From assembly GCF_004114955.1 (NCBI RefSeq), contig NZ_CP030054.1, forward strand, positions 682,001-746,000: a stretch of 64,000 bases of DNA. The letters run 5' to 3'. The notes under the pieces are model-generated. The model saw nothing but the letters and a program-made list of their open reading frames with translations, was not told where the DNA came from and did no database searches. Position 1 is the stretch's first letter, and the number at the start of each line of letters is the position of its first letter. This document shows positions 9,529 to 18,006 of the stretch, one piece after another. The stretch is from Bradyrhizobium guangzhouense (GTDB lineage: Bacteria; Pseudomonadota; Alphaproteobacteria; Rhizobiales; Xanthobacteraceae). Position numbers and translations under genes: made by a program.

Positions 9529-11185
9529 AACCGTGACTGAGTTTGCAGAGCGCCTTCGGGGCGATGCGCATGTCGCAGCCGGCATGGGCGGCCTTGTCGC
9601 CGAAAAGCTCACGCTGCGCCAGCTTTTCGAATCGTCCGACCTGTCGGCCCAGGAGTTTGCCGACGCGGTCGCAGCCTTTTTCAAACATGACCGTGCGGCT
9701 TTAGCCGACCTCTTGGCTGGGACGAGCTTGGTCGAACACTTCTCGCCTCGCTTCCTCCGGGAAATGACGATTTTTCCGTATCAGCTCGCGAATGGACGCG
9801 CCGTGATTGCCCTGTTCGATCCCACGGACACGGCAGCGATCAGCGCCGCGGAGATTGTACTCGGCCCCGCGGTAAAGGTCGCCATCGCGTCGTTTGAGGA
9901 CATTGATACCGCGCTCTCTCAGCGCCTTAGCGAAGGCGAGACCACCGCAGCGAATAGGGATAATACCATCGCTGTCCGCGAGGAGGATATCGAAAGCCTC
10001 CGCGACCTAGCTAGCGGCGCGCCGGTCGTCCGTGCCGTCTCCGAATTGATCGAAAAGGCCGCCGAGCTTCGCGCCAGTGACATACACATTGAGCCTTTCA
10101 GGACGGAACTGGCAGTGCGTATGCGGGTTGATGGCCTGCTTCGCCATATCCCCTCACCATCCCATGTACTCCCACAGGCCATAGTCTCCCGCATCAAGAT
10201 CCTGGCGGGTCTCAACATAGCCGAGCGCCGATTGCCTCAAGATGGCGCCGCGCGTGTCCAACTTGGGCGAGCTGAAATGGATTTGCGCGTCGCTATCATG
10301 CCGACGCAGCATGGTGAGTCTGCCGTCATTCGGCTTCTGCCCAAGGAGCGGGGACTCCTTGCGATCGAGAAGCTCGGCTTTGCGCCCGACGACGAAGCAA
10401 AGCTCCGCGCAGTCCTGACGCTCCCGCACGGTCTCATCGTGGTCACCGGACCAACCGGCAGCGGTAAAACCACGACGCTTGCGACCGTGCTCGGCCTCCT
10501 CAACGAATCCTCCCGGAAGATACTGACGATCGAGGATCCGGTAGAATACGAAATCAAGGGCATCAATCAGTCCCAGGTAAACTCTGCTATCGGCCTGACT
10601 TTCGCGAAGGCATTGCGCGCTTTCGTGCGGCAAGATCCGGATGTCATCATGGTGGGCGAGATCCGTGATGCCGAGACAGCGGAAGTAGCGATCCACGCTG
10701 CCCTGACCGGGCACCTCGTCCTGACCACGCTGCACACCGAAACCGCTGCGGCCGCCGTGCCGCGACTGCTGGACCTCGGCGTCGAGGCGTTTCTGTTGAG
10801 TTCAACCCTCCGTGCCGTGATCGCGCAGCGGCTGGTGCGGCAGCTTTGCGACCGGTGCAAAACAACGAGCCGGCTCGAGCACTCGGAGTTTGCGGCCGAT
10901 CGGCGGTACGCCGCGATCGGCCTTCGGGTTGGTGATGAAGTTTACAAGGCAGGCCGATGCGAGCGTTGCGGCGGAACGGGCTACCGCGGCCGCGTTGGCC
11001 TGTTCGAGGTCCTTGAAGTGGCCGATGAGGTTCGTCAGCTGATGAATGCGCACTGCGACGCCGTGTCGATTGATCGAACAGCGGTTCGATCTGGAATGAC
11101 CACCATGATCCAAGACGGCCTCGCGAAATGCCGAGCCGGCGTCACGTCGCCCGCGGAAGTTCTCCGCGTAACGACCATACGATAA
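9518..11185 (+). CDS. gspE: Type II secretion ATPase GspE
   Basis: The cytoplasmic hexameric ATPase that powers pseudopilus assembly. With the ATG at 9518 the product is 555 residues. The N-terminal domain (to about residue 150) binds GspL-type partners. The ATPase core carries the Asp-box region SDIHIEPF, the Walker A motif GPTGSGKTTTL, the Walker B region IMVGEIRDAETAEVA and a His-box segment GHLVLTTLHT. A C-terminal zinc module has two CxxC pairs, LCDRCK and CERCGGTGYRGR, as in GspE and PilB. An upstream in-frame start at 9383 would lie deep inside the LysR gene and is unlikely. It is followed one base later by gspF. The tight -F-G-H-I-J-K order makes the system identity firm. Confidence 0.95.
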   Translation: MRPETVTEFAERLRGDAHVAAGMGGLVAEKLTLRQLFESSDLSAQEFADAVAAFFKHDRAALADLLAGTSLVEHFSPRFLREMTIFPYQLANGRAVIALFDPTDTAAISAAEIVLGPAVKVAIASFEDIDTALSQRLSEGETTAANRDNTIAVREEDIESLRDLASGAPVVRAVSELIEKAAELRASDIHIEPFRTELAVRMRVDGLLRHIPSPSHVLPQAIVSRIKILAGLNIAERRLPQDGAARVQLGRAEMDLRVAIMPTQHGESAVIRLLPKERGLLAIEKLGFAPDDEAKLRAVLTLPHGLIVVTGPTGSGKTTTLATVLGLLNESSRKILTIEDPVEYEIKGINQSQVNSAIGLTFAKALRAFVRQDPDVIMVGEIRDAETAEVAIHAALTGHLVLTTLHTETAAAAVPRLLDLGVEAFLLSSTLRAVIAQRLVRQLCDRCKTTSRLEHSEFAADRRYAAIGLRVGDEVYKAGRCERCGGTGYRGRVGLFEVLEVADEVRQLMNAHCDAVSIDRTAVRSGMTTMIQDGLAKCRAGVTSPAEVLRVTTIR

Positions 11186-11186
11186 C

Positions 11187-12404
11187 GTGATGCAAACCTT
11201 TCGCTATCTAGCTATGACCCAGAGCGGTGAGCTCGTAAACGGTATGATCTCCGCGTCCACCGCGAAGGAAGTTTTCGCGCGTATCGAGTATCTCGGTCTC
11301 GTTCCGATCGAAACAGTCGCTCAGGACACTAAGGTTGCGGTCGCTCATATCGCTGCTGGTTTTCTTGGGCGACCACGCGCCGAAGACGTGACCATCTTTA
11401 CACGTGATCTTTCTTTGCTGCTCAAGGCGGGCGCGAGGCTTGACGATGCACTGGAGTTGTTGTGCTCAGATGACGACATCGGCCGCCTGCGCCCGATTGT
11501 GAGTAAACTCCGCGTCGCAGTGCTTGCGGGCGAAAGCTTCGCTGAAGCCGTCGGCAAATATCCGAGTTGCTTTCCGCCTATCTATGCGGCGCTCGTGCAA
11601 GTCGGCGAAACGTCCGGGAAGCTCGGCCACCTTCTCGATATGCTGGCAAGCGAGCGCGCGCGCACGGAGGCCTTGCGCCGAAGAATTACTGATGCGCTGC
11701 AATATCCTGCATTCGTGTTGCTCGCTGCATCCTGCGTGCTGGCATTTTTTGTTCTCGTGGTACTGCCACAGTTCGGAGCTGTGTTGCGCGATTTCGGCGC
11801 CAAGCAGGACTCGCTGATTGTCACGGTGCTTGGCGTTTCTGAATGGACGCGCTCCAACGGTCTGGCGATTCTTGGAGTCGCAGGGGCCGCCATCTTTGCA
11901 GCCTATGCCGTCCTCCGCCGGCCCGTGATCCGGTTCCGGCTGCTCGCAACACTGATGCGATTGCCGGGCCCCAGTTCGATTTTTCGGGCCTACCAAACTG
12001 CGGTGTTCTGCCGCAATCTCGGCATCCTTGCTGGCAGTCAGGTACCTTTGACCACCACCCTGCGCATCCTCGTCGATATCATGTCCTTTTCGGGCGATGT
12101 TCCCGCCTGGACAACCGCGGCTGATCAAGTACGACACGGCGCGAAGCTTTCTGACGCCCTTTCCCAGTCAACGGTCTTGCCCATGATGGCGATCCGCATG
12201 ATCCGCATTGGCGAAGAAACCGGCCAGCTGCCAATACTCGCCGGGCGCATCGCGGAGTTCTACGAAGCCAAGCTACAGAGGAGTCTTGACCGGCTCGTCG
12301 CCGTTATCGGACCGGCGGCCGTGATCGGCATTAGCGTGGTTGTCGGCGGTCTCATCGTTTCCATTATGACGGCCCTGCTGTCTATCACTCAACTCGTATC
12401 GTGA
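11187..12404 (+). CDS. gspF: Type II secretion inner-membrane platform protein GspF
   Basis: A polytopic inner-membrane protein of about 405 residues, the platform on which the ATPase acts. It has the duplicated GspF/PilC domain, seen in FTRDLSLLLKAGARLDDALE and again in FCRNLGILAGSQVPLTTTL. Three hydrophobic segments lie near residues 170-195, 225-245 and 375-400. Adjacent GTG (11187) and ATG (11190) codons are both possible starts and differ by one residue. It starts right after gspE and overlaps gspG by four bases, indicating translational coupling. Confidence 0.95.
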   Translation: MMQTFRYLAMTQSGELVNGMISASTAKEVFARIEYLGLVPIETVAQDTKVAVAHIAAGFLGRPRAEDVTIFTRDLSLLLKAGARLDDALELLCSDDDIGRLRPIVSKLRVAVLAGESFAEAVGKYPSCFPPIYAALVQVGETSGKLGHLLDMLASERARTEALRRRITDALQYPAFVLLAASCVLAFFVLVVLPQFGAVLRDFGAKQDSLIVTVLGVSEWTRSNGLAILGVAGAAIFAAYAVLRRPVIRFRLLATLMRLPGPSSIFRAYQTAVFCRNLGILAGSQVPLTTTLRILVDIMSFSGDVPAWTTAADQVRHGAKLSDALSQSTVLPMMAIRMIRIGEETGQLPILAGRIAEFYEAKLQRSLDRLVAVIGPAAVIGISVVVGGLIVSIMTALLSITQLVS

Positions 12405-12895
12405 TCTCAAAACAGCGAGCGCAAATGACGCTTATCTCATCCCGCGCAATGGCCTGGCGGCGGCGGTCGTTCGCAGCGGGCGAGAATGGATTCACCTTGG
12501 TCGAGATGCTGGTCGTCATTACGATCATCGGGCTGATCATGGGACTGATCGGCCCCCGCGTGTTGAACTATCTCGCTGAGTCCAAGGTCAAGACGGCCAA
12601 GATACAAATCCGCAGCCTCGCCAGTTCGCTCGATCTCATGTTTCTCGACACGGGACGCTATCCGTCATCTTCGGAAGGCCTTAACGCCCTGGTAAAACCC
12701 GCAGCTTCGATGGCCGGATGGCACGGTCCCTACATCGATGGAAATAGCCTACCGAACGACCCGTGGGGTAGGCCCTATGTTTACCGGTCGCCCAGTGGGA
12801 ACGCCAAGTTTGAGATCATGTCCTACGGGGCTGACGGGCATGAGGGCGGTGCGGATTCTGCCGCCGATATCTCGTCAAACAGCAATGAGAAATAG
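12401..12895 (+). CDS. gspG: Major pseudopilin GspG
   Basis: The main subunit of the type II pseudopilus. The prepilin signature GFTLVEMLVVITIIGLIMG lies about 30 residues in, after a basic leader; the prepilin peptidase cuts before the Phe and methylates it in most systems. The mature part has the GspG features GRYPSSSEGLNALV, DPWGRPYVYRSP and an acidic C-terminal loop (MSYGADGHEGG) that binds calcium in the family. The leader is long if the GTG at 12401 is used; an internal ATG at 12425 gives a more usual one. It overlaps gspF at its start and gspH at its end. Confidence 0.93.
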   Translation: MISKQRAQMTLISSRAMAWRRRSFAAGENGFTLVEMLVVITIIGLIMGLIGPRVLNYLAESKVKTAKIQIRSLASSLDLMFLDTGRYPSSSEGLNALVKPAASMAGWHGPYIDGNSLPNDPWGRPYVYRSPSGNAKFEIMSYGADGHEGGADSAADISSNSNEK

Positions 12896-13349
12896 CCCGG
12901 AAGCACAAAACGGATTTACTTTGCTTGAGATGGTCTGCGTGTTGTCCATCGTCGCAATGCTGGTCGGTATCCTTCTGCCACGGCTTTCGCCTGGAACGTC
13001 GCGGCCGCGGCTCGAGGCATCGGCACTCGAAATCGCGTCCCTATTGAAGATCGACCGGAACGCGGCAGTTAAGAGCGGGATGCGCGTGCTGACCAGAATC
13101 GACGCGAGCACCCGGCGCCTGCAATCAGGTTCGAACGGCAGCGTTCTCGTGGTACCGGACGATGTGACGCTGGACGCACTATTGCCACGGGATTGCGAAG
13201 GACGACCCGCCCTTTCGACCATAAGTTTTTTCCCGAGCGGGTTCTCGTGCGGTGGCACGCTTAGACTCTCGCGTCTGAATACTGTCTACGAAGTTCGTGT
13301 GAATTGGCTTACGGGGGGAATCGAGATTGTGCGCGTTCCGGCTGTGTAA
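12885..13349 (+). CDS. gspH: Minor pseudopilin GspH
   Basis: A 154-residue minor pseudopilin. From the ATG at 12885 the product begins MRNSPEAQNGFTLLEMVCVL, a short leader and an ideal prepilin cleavage site, followed by one hydrophobic helix. Downstream it has the GspH pattern of basic and strand-forming residues with SFFPSGFSCGGTL near residue 115. It overlaps gspG by 11 bases and gspI by 23, so it is part of the same message. The same frame stays open upstream inside gspG, but the leader fixes this start. Confidence 0.9.
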   Translation: MRNSPEAQNGFTLLEMVCVLSIVAMLVGILLPRLSPGTSRPRLEASALEIASLLKIDRNAAVKSGMRVLTRIDASTRRLQSGSNGSVLVVPDDVTLDALLPRDCEGRPALSTISFFPSGFSCGGTLRLSRLNTVYEVRVNWLTGGIEIVRVPAV

Positions 13350-13725
13350 TGCCTCCCGCAGCGTCGCGGGGTTTACGATCGTCGAGGCATTGGCCGCTCT
13401 CGCGATCGCCACCGCCATGCTGGCGGCGATCGGCTCGCTCATGTCGACCAGCATAAAAGGCGCGCGGAGGATTGATGATCGCATGGTCTTGGTGGAGACG
13501 GCGCGCACTCTGGCGGCAGCATTGCCGCCGCGCGGCGACGCAACCACGGGCGTAACGTCGGGTGAACTCAACGGCATTGTCTGGCGCGTCGATATATCGC
13601 CCTTGCTCAGGACAGCGTCCGACAAGCAGCAATGGGTGCCGAAACGGGTCCGGATCCAGGTTAAATCTTCAGCAGGTACGAGCTTCGCCCTGGAAACTGC
13701 GCGTCTGGGCCGGAGGTCGCAGTGA
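13327..13725 (+). CDS. gspI: Minor pseudopilin GspI
   Basis: A 132-residue minor pseudopilin, probably starting at the TTG at 13327 (or the GTG just after it in another frame, which is less suitable). The prepilin motif GFTIVEALAALAIATAML follows a 15-residue leader, and the mature protein has the short GspI length. GspI, J and K form the tip complex of the pseudopilus. It overlaps both gspH and gspJ. Confidence 0.88.
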   Translation: MCAFRLCNASRSVAGFTIVEALAALAIATAMLAAIGSLMSTSIKGARRIDDRMVLVETARTLAAALPPRGDATTGVTSGELNGIVWRVDISPLLRTASDKQQWVPKRVRIQVKSSAGTSFALETARLGRRSQ

Positions 13726-14456
13726 TAGCCCGGGATCACCTCTCCCAAGCCTTGCACCGCGCGAGTATCGCGGGGTTCACGCTGTTCGAAGCTCTCGCGG
13801 CGATCGTACTTATGGGGATTGTTGTTTTTTGTCTAAGCACAATCGCGACGCATTGGCTACCCAGCTGGGATCGTGGCCTGGCGCGCGCGCAACGCGCCGA
13901 GCTTATTGGCATCGCCCTTGACCGTTTAACCGCCGATCTTGCGGCATCGCAGTTCATTTCCGCCAACGGCGGAAGCAAAAAGCCGCTGTTCAACGGCACA
14001 GAAGGATCTGTCACTTTTGTGCGCACGGTTACAAGCCCCAACGCCAAGTCGGGCCTCGAGATCGTTAAAATCGAAACAATCAAGGACCCTACTGGTCTCG
14101 TCCTCATACGCTCTTCGAGGCCCTTCGTCTTGTTTGAAGGTGCGATTGACCCGTCTGGCTTTGGTAATCCCGTCGTCCTGCTGCGATCGCCCTATCGGGC
14201 CGAGTTCGCCTATGCGGGACCCGGCGGCGTGTGGAAGGCGAACTGGCTGAATGTCGGCCACTTGCCGGCCGCCATCCGCCTCACGGTCCAAGATCACACC
14301 CTTGGGGAGGCGAGGGTAATCTCGACCACGACGCTTATTCATGTTGACGCGCCTGCACTATGCATCAGCGGAAAGAGCACGGATTGCACGGGAGAGCCCG
14401 ACACTAGTCCCGATACGGCTCCCGCAGCGGACTCTCTCGAGAGCCGTCGGACCTGA
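13722..14456 (+). CDS. gspJ: Minor pseudopilin GspJ
   Basis: A pseudopilin of 244 residues with the motif GFTLFEALAAIVLMGIVVF about 18 residues in. Its length and the conserved LTADLAASQFI region after the helix fit GspJ. The C-terminus is extended and ends in an acidic, Pro/Ser-rich tail (residues 215-244). It starts four bases before the gspI stop and is followed by gspK. Confidence 0.88.
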   Translation: MIARDHLSQALHRASIAGFTLFEALAAIVLMGIVVFCLSTIATHWLPSWDRGLARAQRAELIGIALDRLTADLAASQFISANGGSKKPLFNGTEGSVTFVRTVTSPNAKSGLEIVKIETIKDPTGLVLIRSSRPFVLFEGAIDPSGFGNPVVLLRSPYRAEFAYAGPGGVWKANWLNVGHLPAAIRLTVQDHTLGEARVISTTTLIHVDAPALCISGKSTDCTGEPDTSPDTAPAADSLESRRT

Positions 14457-14463
14457 GGCCACA

Positions 14464-15402
14464 ATGATATTTTGCAATCCGCAGGAAGGACACTTATCTG
14501 GGGGGCGGGAGGGCTTTATCCTCATTGCGGTCCTCTGGATGTTGATTGCACTCGCGACACTTGCGTCCATCTATTCGATTTACATAGGCAGTTCTTCCTG
14601 GTCGAGTTCGGTGATCGAGCGCCGTCTGCAAGCCGATCAATTGGTGTCAGCCAGCCTTAATCTCGCGACCCAACGCCTTGCTGTGGCAGACCAGCGCGAT
14701 CGACCTACGCATGGCCACTTCAGCTTCCGGCTAGGCCAAGCCAACGCATCGGTCAGATTCGTTTCCGAAGCGGCCCGGCTCGATCTCAATCAGGCCCCGC
14801 GCGAACTACTATCGAGTTTCTTCATAGCGATCGGCGCATCGGAGGAGGATGCCCCGCGTTTTGCTGCGCGGATTGTTGGTTGGCGAGAGCGCTTAAGACC
14901 ATCCGATCGCGCTAATGAAGCGCAGCTTTACCGCGCCGCCGGCCGCGGCTATGGACCGCGAGGCGCTCCCTTCGCACATGTAGGAGAGTTATGGTTAGTT
15001 CAAGGTCTGCCGCAGGTCATCATAGAACGAATGTTGCCTCTGGTGACCGTTTACAGCGGCAGGTCCGATATTAACGTCTTCGACGCGCCGCCCGAGCTTG
15101 TTGCGGCTTTGCCTGGCATGACCCTAGATCGTCTGAATGGTTTTCTTGGCCAACGGCAGCTCGTGGCTCCCAGTAAGGACGCTCTAGTCCGACTGCTCGG
15201 TTCAGATCAAACCGCCGCGACCGCCGATGCAAGTGACGCGTTCCGGCTGGACATAAAAATAGGGGGCGCAGGGGGATGGAATAGCTGTGCGGAAGCGGTC
15301 ATCTTGCTACAGGGTCCGGACGATCCTTTTCATATCCTTGCCTGGGATGACAGTTTGCGCGGTGACTGTCGTCAGGGCATGGCAACGGCGAACCCGCCAT
15401 GA
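14464..15402 (+). CDS. gspK: Minor pseudopilin GspK (tip subunit)
   Basis: The large minor pseudopilin that caps the pseudopilus. From the ATG at 14464 the protein has 312 residues; an in-frame start at 14341 would lie inside gspJ. The prepilin segment is GREGFILIAVLWMLIALATL, and the large globular domain contains the GspK landmarks RLDLNQAPRELL and DINVFDAPPELVAALPGM, two helix-hairpin-helix-like elements. As usual in GspK, the residue at +5 of the mature protein is not the conserved Glu. It overlaps gspL by four bases. Confidence 0.9.
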   Translation: MIFCNPQEGHLSGGREGFILIAVLWMLIALATLASIYSIYIGSSSWSSSVIERRLQADQLVSASLNLATQRLAVADQRDRPTHGHFSFRLGQANASVRFVSEAARLDLNQAPRELLSSFFIAIGASEEDAPRFAARIVGWRERLRPSDRANEAQLYRAAGRGYGPRGAPFAHVGELWLVQGLPQVIIERMLPLVTVYSGRSDINVFDAPPELVAALPGMTLDRLNGFLGQRQLVAPSKDALVRLLGSDQTAATADASDAFRLDIKIGGAGGWNSCAEAVILLQGPDDPFHILAWDDSLRGDCRQGMATANPP

Positions 15403-16472
15403 TCCTGTTTAATTCGATAGCGGCAGGCCTCGCTTCGTGGGTACAAGCCGTGGCGTCCGAAGTTTCATCGCTCTCGAACGGCTTGCGCCGACGCTCGCAG
15501 GTTCGGATGGTGGAATTCGAGAAGGATCAATTCACCCTTCATCTCGTGACCGACCCCAAAAACGCGAAAGCGCCTGACCACGCGCTCGCGGTCCTGGAGG
15601 GAGCGGTTGCTAGCCCAATCCCTCCAGCATGGAAGTTAGCTCTGACTGGAAGTCAGCTTGAACTTGTCCTTCACCCGGCGCGATTTCTGTTTCGCCCGCT
15701 GGATTTGCCGAGGCGCGCTGCCGAATATGCGGCGGGTGTCGTGAGGTCCCAAATCGACCGACTAACCCCGTGGGATGTGCAAGAAGCGGTCTATGGTTGG
15801 AGTGCTTCACCTGACGAGACTGGCGACCGCATTCAGCTGACAATCGCTGCCACGCCTCGCGCTAAGCTAACGCCCTTGCTCGATGCTATCGGATCGCTTG
15901 GGACTTGGTCAATCCTGGTCTCCACGTCACGTTCGAACGTGCCAATTAGGATCGTTGAGACACAAATACACGGACCGACCGATTTCCGTCGTGTTCGTAC
16001 GTGCCTGATGGTAGTTCTGCTGTTAAGCGGCTTTGCTGCCACTTCGTCGCTTTGCATTTCAGCGCTCATTTCGGACGGTTTGGCCCTGAGACGGGAAGAA
16101 CTCTCTCGAAAGATATCGGTGCTCACAAGAGCGTCGCAGAATGTTGTTGCCGAATCCGCTTTGCGAGAGCTCGAACAACAGAAGCGCAACACTCCTTCGC
16201 CCGTAATGGCGATTGAGGCGCTGTCGGATCTACTGCCAGACAACACGTTCCTAACGGAGCTGCGTATCGATCACGCGAAACTACAGATAGCGGGCCTTAC
16301 GAGCGACGCCGCATCGCTCATCCGCCTGATCGAGCAGTCGCCCCAGTTTTCACACGCGATCTTCTTCGCTCCAACCACACGGTCTGAAGGAGCAACCAAA
16401 GAGCAATTCCACGTCGAGGCTCAAATCAACCCCGCATTCGCCGCTATCCATGAACCAGACCTACCGCATTAG
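15399..16472 (+). CDS. gspL: Type II secretion protein GspL (PilN-like)
   Basis: A 357-residue bitopic inner-membrane protein. A cytoplasmic actin-like domain (about 1-195) contains LHPARFLFRPLDLPRRAAEY. A transmembrane helix (about 203-225, VVLLLSGFAATSSLCISAL) follows, then a periplasmic ferredoxin-like PilN-type domain with LLPDNTFLTELRID. GspL links the GspE ATPase to the periplasmic GspM. It overlaps gspM by 23 bases. Sequence conservation in this family is low, so the assignment leans on topology and position, both of which fit well. Confidence 0.85.
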   Translation: MILFNSIAAGLASWVQAVASEVSSLSNGLRRRSQVRMVEFEKDQFTLHLVTDPKNAKAPDHALAVLEGAVASPIPPAWKLALTGSQLELVLHPARFLFRPLDLPRRAAEYAAGVVRSQIDRLTPWDVQEAVYGWSASPDETGDRIQLTIAATPRAKLTPLLDAIGSLGTWSILVSTSRSNVPIRIVETQIHGPTDFRRVRTCLMVVLLLSGFAATSSLCISALISDGLALRREELSRKISVLTRASQNVVAESALRELEQQKRNTPSPVMAIEALSDLLPDNTFLTELRIDHAKLQIAGLTSDAASLIRLIEQSPQFSHAIFFAPTTRSEGATKEQFHVEAQINPAFAAIHEPDLPH

Positions 16473-17007
16473 ACGCTACGTCAGCGCCATTCCGTTCGTT
16501 GCCACAATTTGTTACGCGGCAATGACGGGATTTCTATTGCTGATCACGGGCTGGACGGCGTTGGACCTGGCGGAACAGCATCGTACGCTGGCGAACGCGA
16601 ACGAAATGTTCGACAGGTTGCAGTCACAACAGCGGGCGGCCCGCAGCACGAACGACGGGGCGCTCGCTGTGAGTCCACCAGTTGTCGAAGGTCCCACGGT
16701 CACAGTCGCGGCCGCCGTGGTGCTGCAGCACGTTTCTGCAGAAGCGACGCGGATGGGAAGCAACATCTTATCGTCGCAGGTCGATCTGCAGGACGCAGGA
16801 GCACAACACGGGATCGTCAGAGTCTCTGTCGATCTCGAGATCGAGCAGCCGGCCCTTCAAGGCCTCCTTTACGAGCTGGAGGCGGGATCGCCCTTCCTGT
16901 TCATCGATCAATTGGTCATACAGGTACCCGAGTCGTCGACAAGACACGCCGCGACGAAGGTGCGCGTCGCAATTGTCGTCTCCGGATGGTGGCGGAGTGT
17001 CAAATGA
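16450..17007 (+). CDS. gspM: Type II secretion protein GspM (GspMb type)
   Basis: A 185-residue bitopic protein with a short cytoplasmic N-terminus, one membrane helix (about residues 16-40) and a periplasmic domain. The domain has an AEATRMGSNILSSQ segment and a LYELEAGSPFLFIDQL stretch typical of the GspM type b fold. It pairs with GspL at the inner membrane. It overlaps gspL upstream and the next gene by four bases. Confidence 0.82.
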   Translation: MNQTYRIRRYVSAIPFVATICYAAMTGFLLLITGWTALDLAEQHRTLANANEMFDRLQSQQRAARSTNDGALAVSPPVVEGPTVTVAAAVVLQHVSAEATRMGSNILSSQVDLQDAGAQHGIVRVSVDLEIEQPALQGLLYELEAGSPFLFIDQLVIQVPESSTRHAATKVRVAIVVSGWWRSVK

Positions 17008-17603
17008 AGTGCCCCCTCACGATTCAAGCTCTCGCGCTGGCCTTCCTGATCTTGGCAGTCGAATCGGGGAGGCGGCCTGCCGAGGCGAGTCAGACTTCAA
17101 CGGCTACTGGCCTGAATCCGCCAGTGTCGCCCACAATGGAGTACCTGCTTGCGAAGGAGCCATTCGAGGCTACCCGATCGGAGCATAATCCCATTGCCAA
17201 AGTCCCCCTTGCGCAGCTCAATAAAACGCAAGAGCGCCCGCTATTCTCTCCGTCACGCCGCCCTCCGTCTCTGCCGCCGCCGAACGCGCCCACTATCCCC
17301 GTTGTCGTCGCGGCTCCCAAGCCGCTCGAGCCTGAGCTTCCGCCATTTGAACTCGTGGGCACGATAACTGGGGGCGCCGACAGCATCGCCGTCTTTGTGA
17401 ATCGCGCGACTGGCGAGACGGTGAAGTTGCGGCAGGATGAAGTTCAATCAGGATGGACGTTGCGCGACATCGGAGCGCGTGAAGCCACGCTTTCGAACGG
17501 CGAGAACATCAAGGTTCTGGCTCTCGCCTTGCCCGGCACGACCGCAGATCCGGCGCCTGTGGAAGCCAGCACCGCTTCAATACGGCATCCTGCGAAGCGT
17601 TAA
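17004..17603 (+). CDS. gspN: Type II secretion GspC/GspN-like protein
   Basis: A 199-residue protein starting at the ATG at 17004 with a hydrophobic N-terminal signal or anchor (LTIQALALAFLILAV). A proline-rich linker follows (about residues 85-110, including SRRPPSLPPPNAPTIP), then a small beta domain reading FELVGTITGGADSIAVFVN. The domain resembles the homology region of GspC, which contacts the secretin in the periplasm. It is annotated GspN in related short systems. It closes the run of overlapping gsp genes. The exact name is uncertain; the role as inner-to-outer membrane connector is inferred from layout. Confidence 0.7.
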   Translation: MKCPLTIQALALAFLILAVESGRRPAEASQTSTATGLNPPVSPTMEYLLAKEPFEATRSEHNPIAKVPLAQLNKTQERPLFSPSRRPPSLPPPNAPTIPVVVAAPKPLEPELPPFELVGTITGGADSIAVFVNRATGETVKLRQDEVQSGWTLRDIGAREATLSNGENIKVLALALPGTTADPAPVEASTASIRHPAKR

Positions 17604-18006
17604 GGGTAAATGCGATTATGTTAGCGGATCAATCGCAACCGCCAAGTGTGCCGCGCTGCGATGGGTCGCCTTCAGGTACACCGACACGACGATCTCGTAG
17701 CCGCTCGTGCCATTGCGTGCAATGCCGCAGACCCTACGTTGCAGCGCACAGAGGCAATTCATCTTGACAAGCAACACTTCGTGTCGCTCGACAACACACC
17801 TCAGATATTGATGTCCGTCATTCAGTCCCTAGCATCGCGAGAAAGCGCCTTATGAACCGCTTTTCGTTTGGCGCGGCTGGCGGGGGACTTTCAAACATCA
17901 ATGGCCCGATCCGATCTGTCGCCTATCTACTCGGAAACACGAGCGAGGCTTTTCGAGATGGCGACCTTCACTCTAACGATTGAACAACCGAAAGAGGAAC
18001 CTTTAT
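17604..18006. other. Intergenic region between gspN and the metallo-hydrolase
   Basis: About 400 bases without a convincing gene. Short frames occur, among them a 49-codon one from 17617 with a Cys-rich CHCVQC patch, but none has a good start signal or a known relative. AGAGGA at 17992 serves the gene at 18007. A separate promoter for the downstream genes may lie here. Confidence 0.4.

Noticed and set aside
16509..17003. Upstream extension of the gspN frame into gspM
   Set aside because: The gspM product has a membrane helix and GspM-like domain; gspN starts properly at 17004 with a hydrophobic N-terminus.
17617..17766. A 49-codon frame with a CHCVQC patch
   Set aside because: No ribosome site, no known relative, low-complexity Ser/Arg composition; more likely chance.
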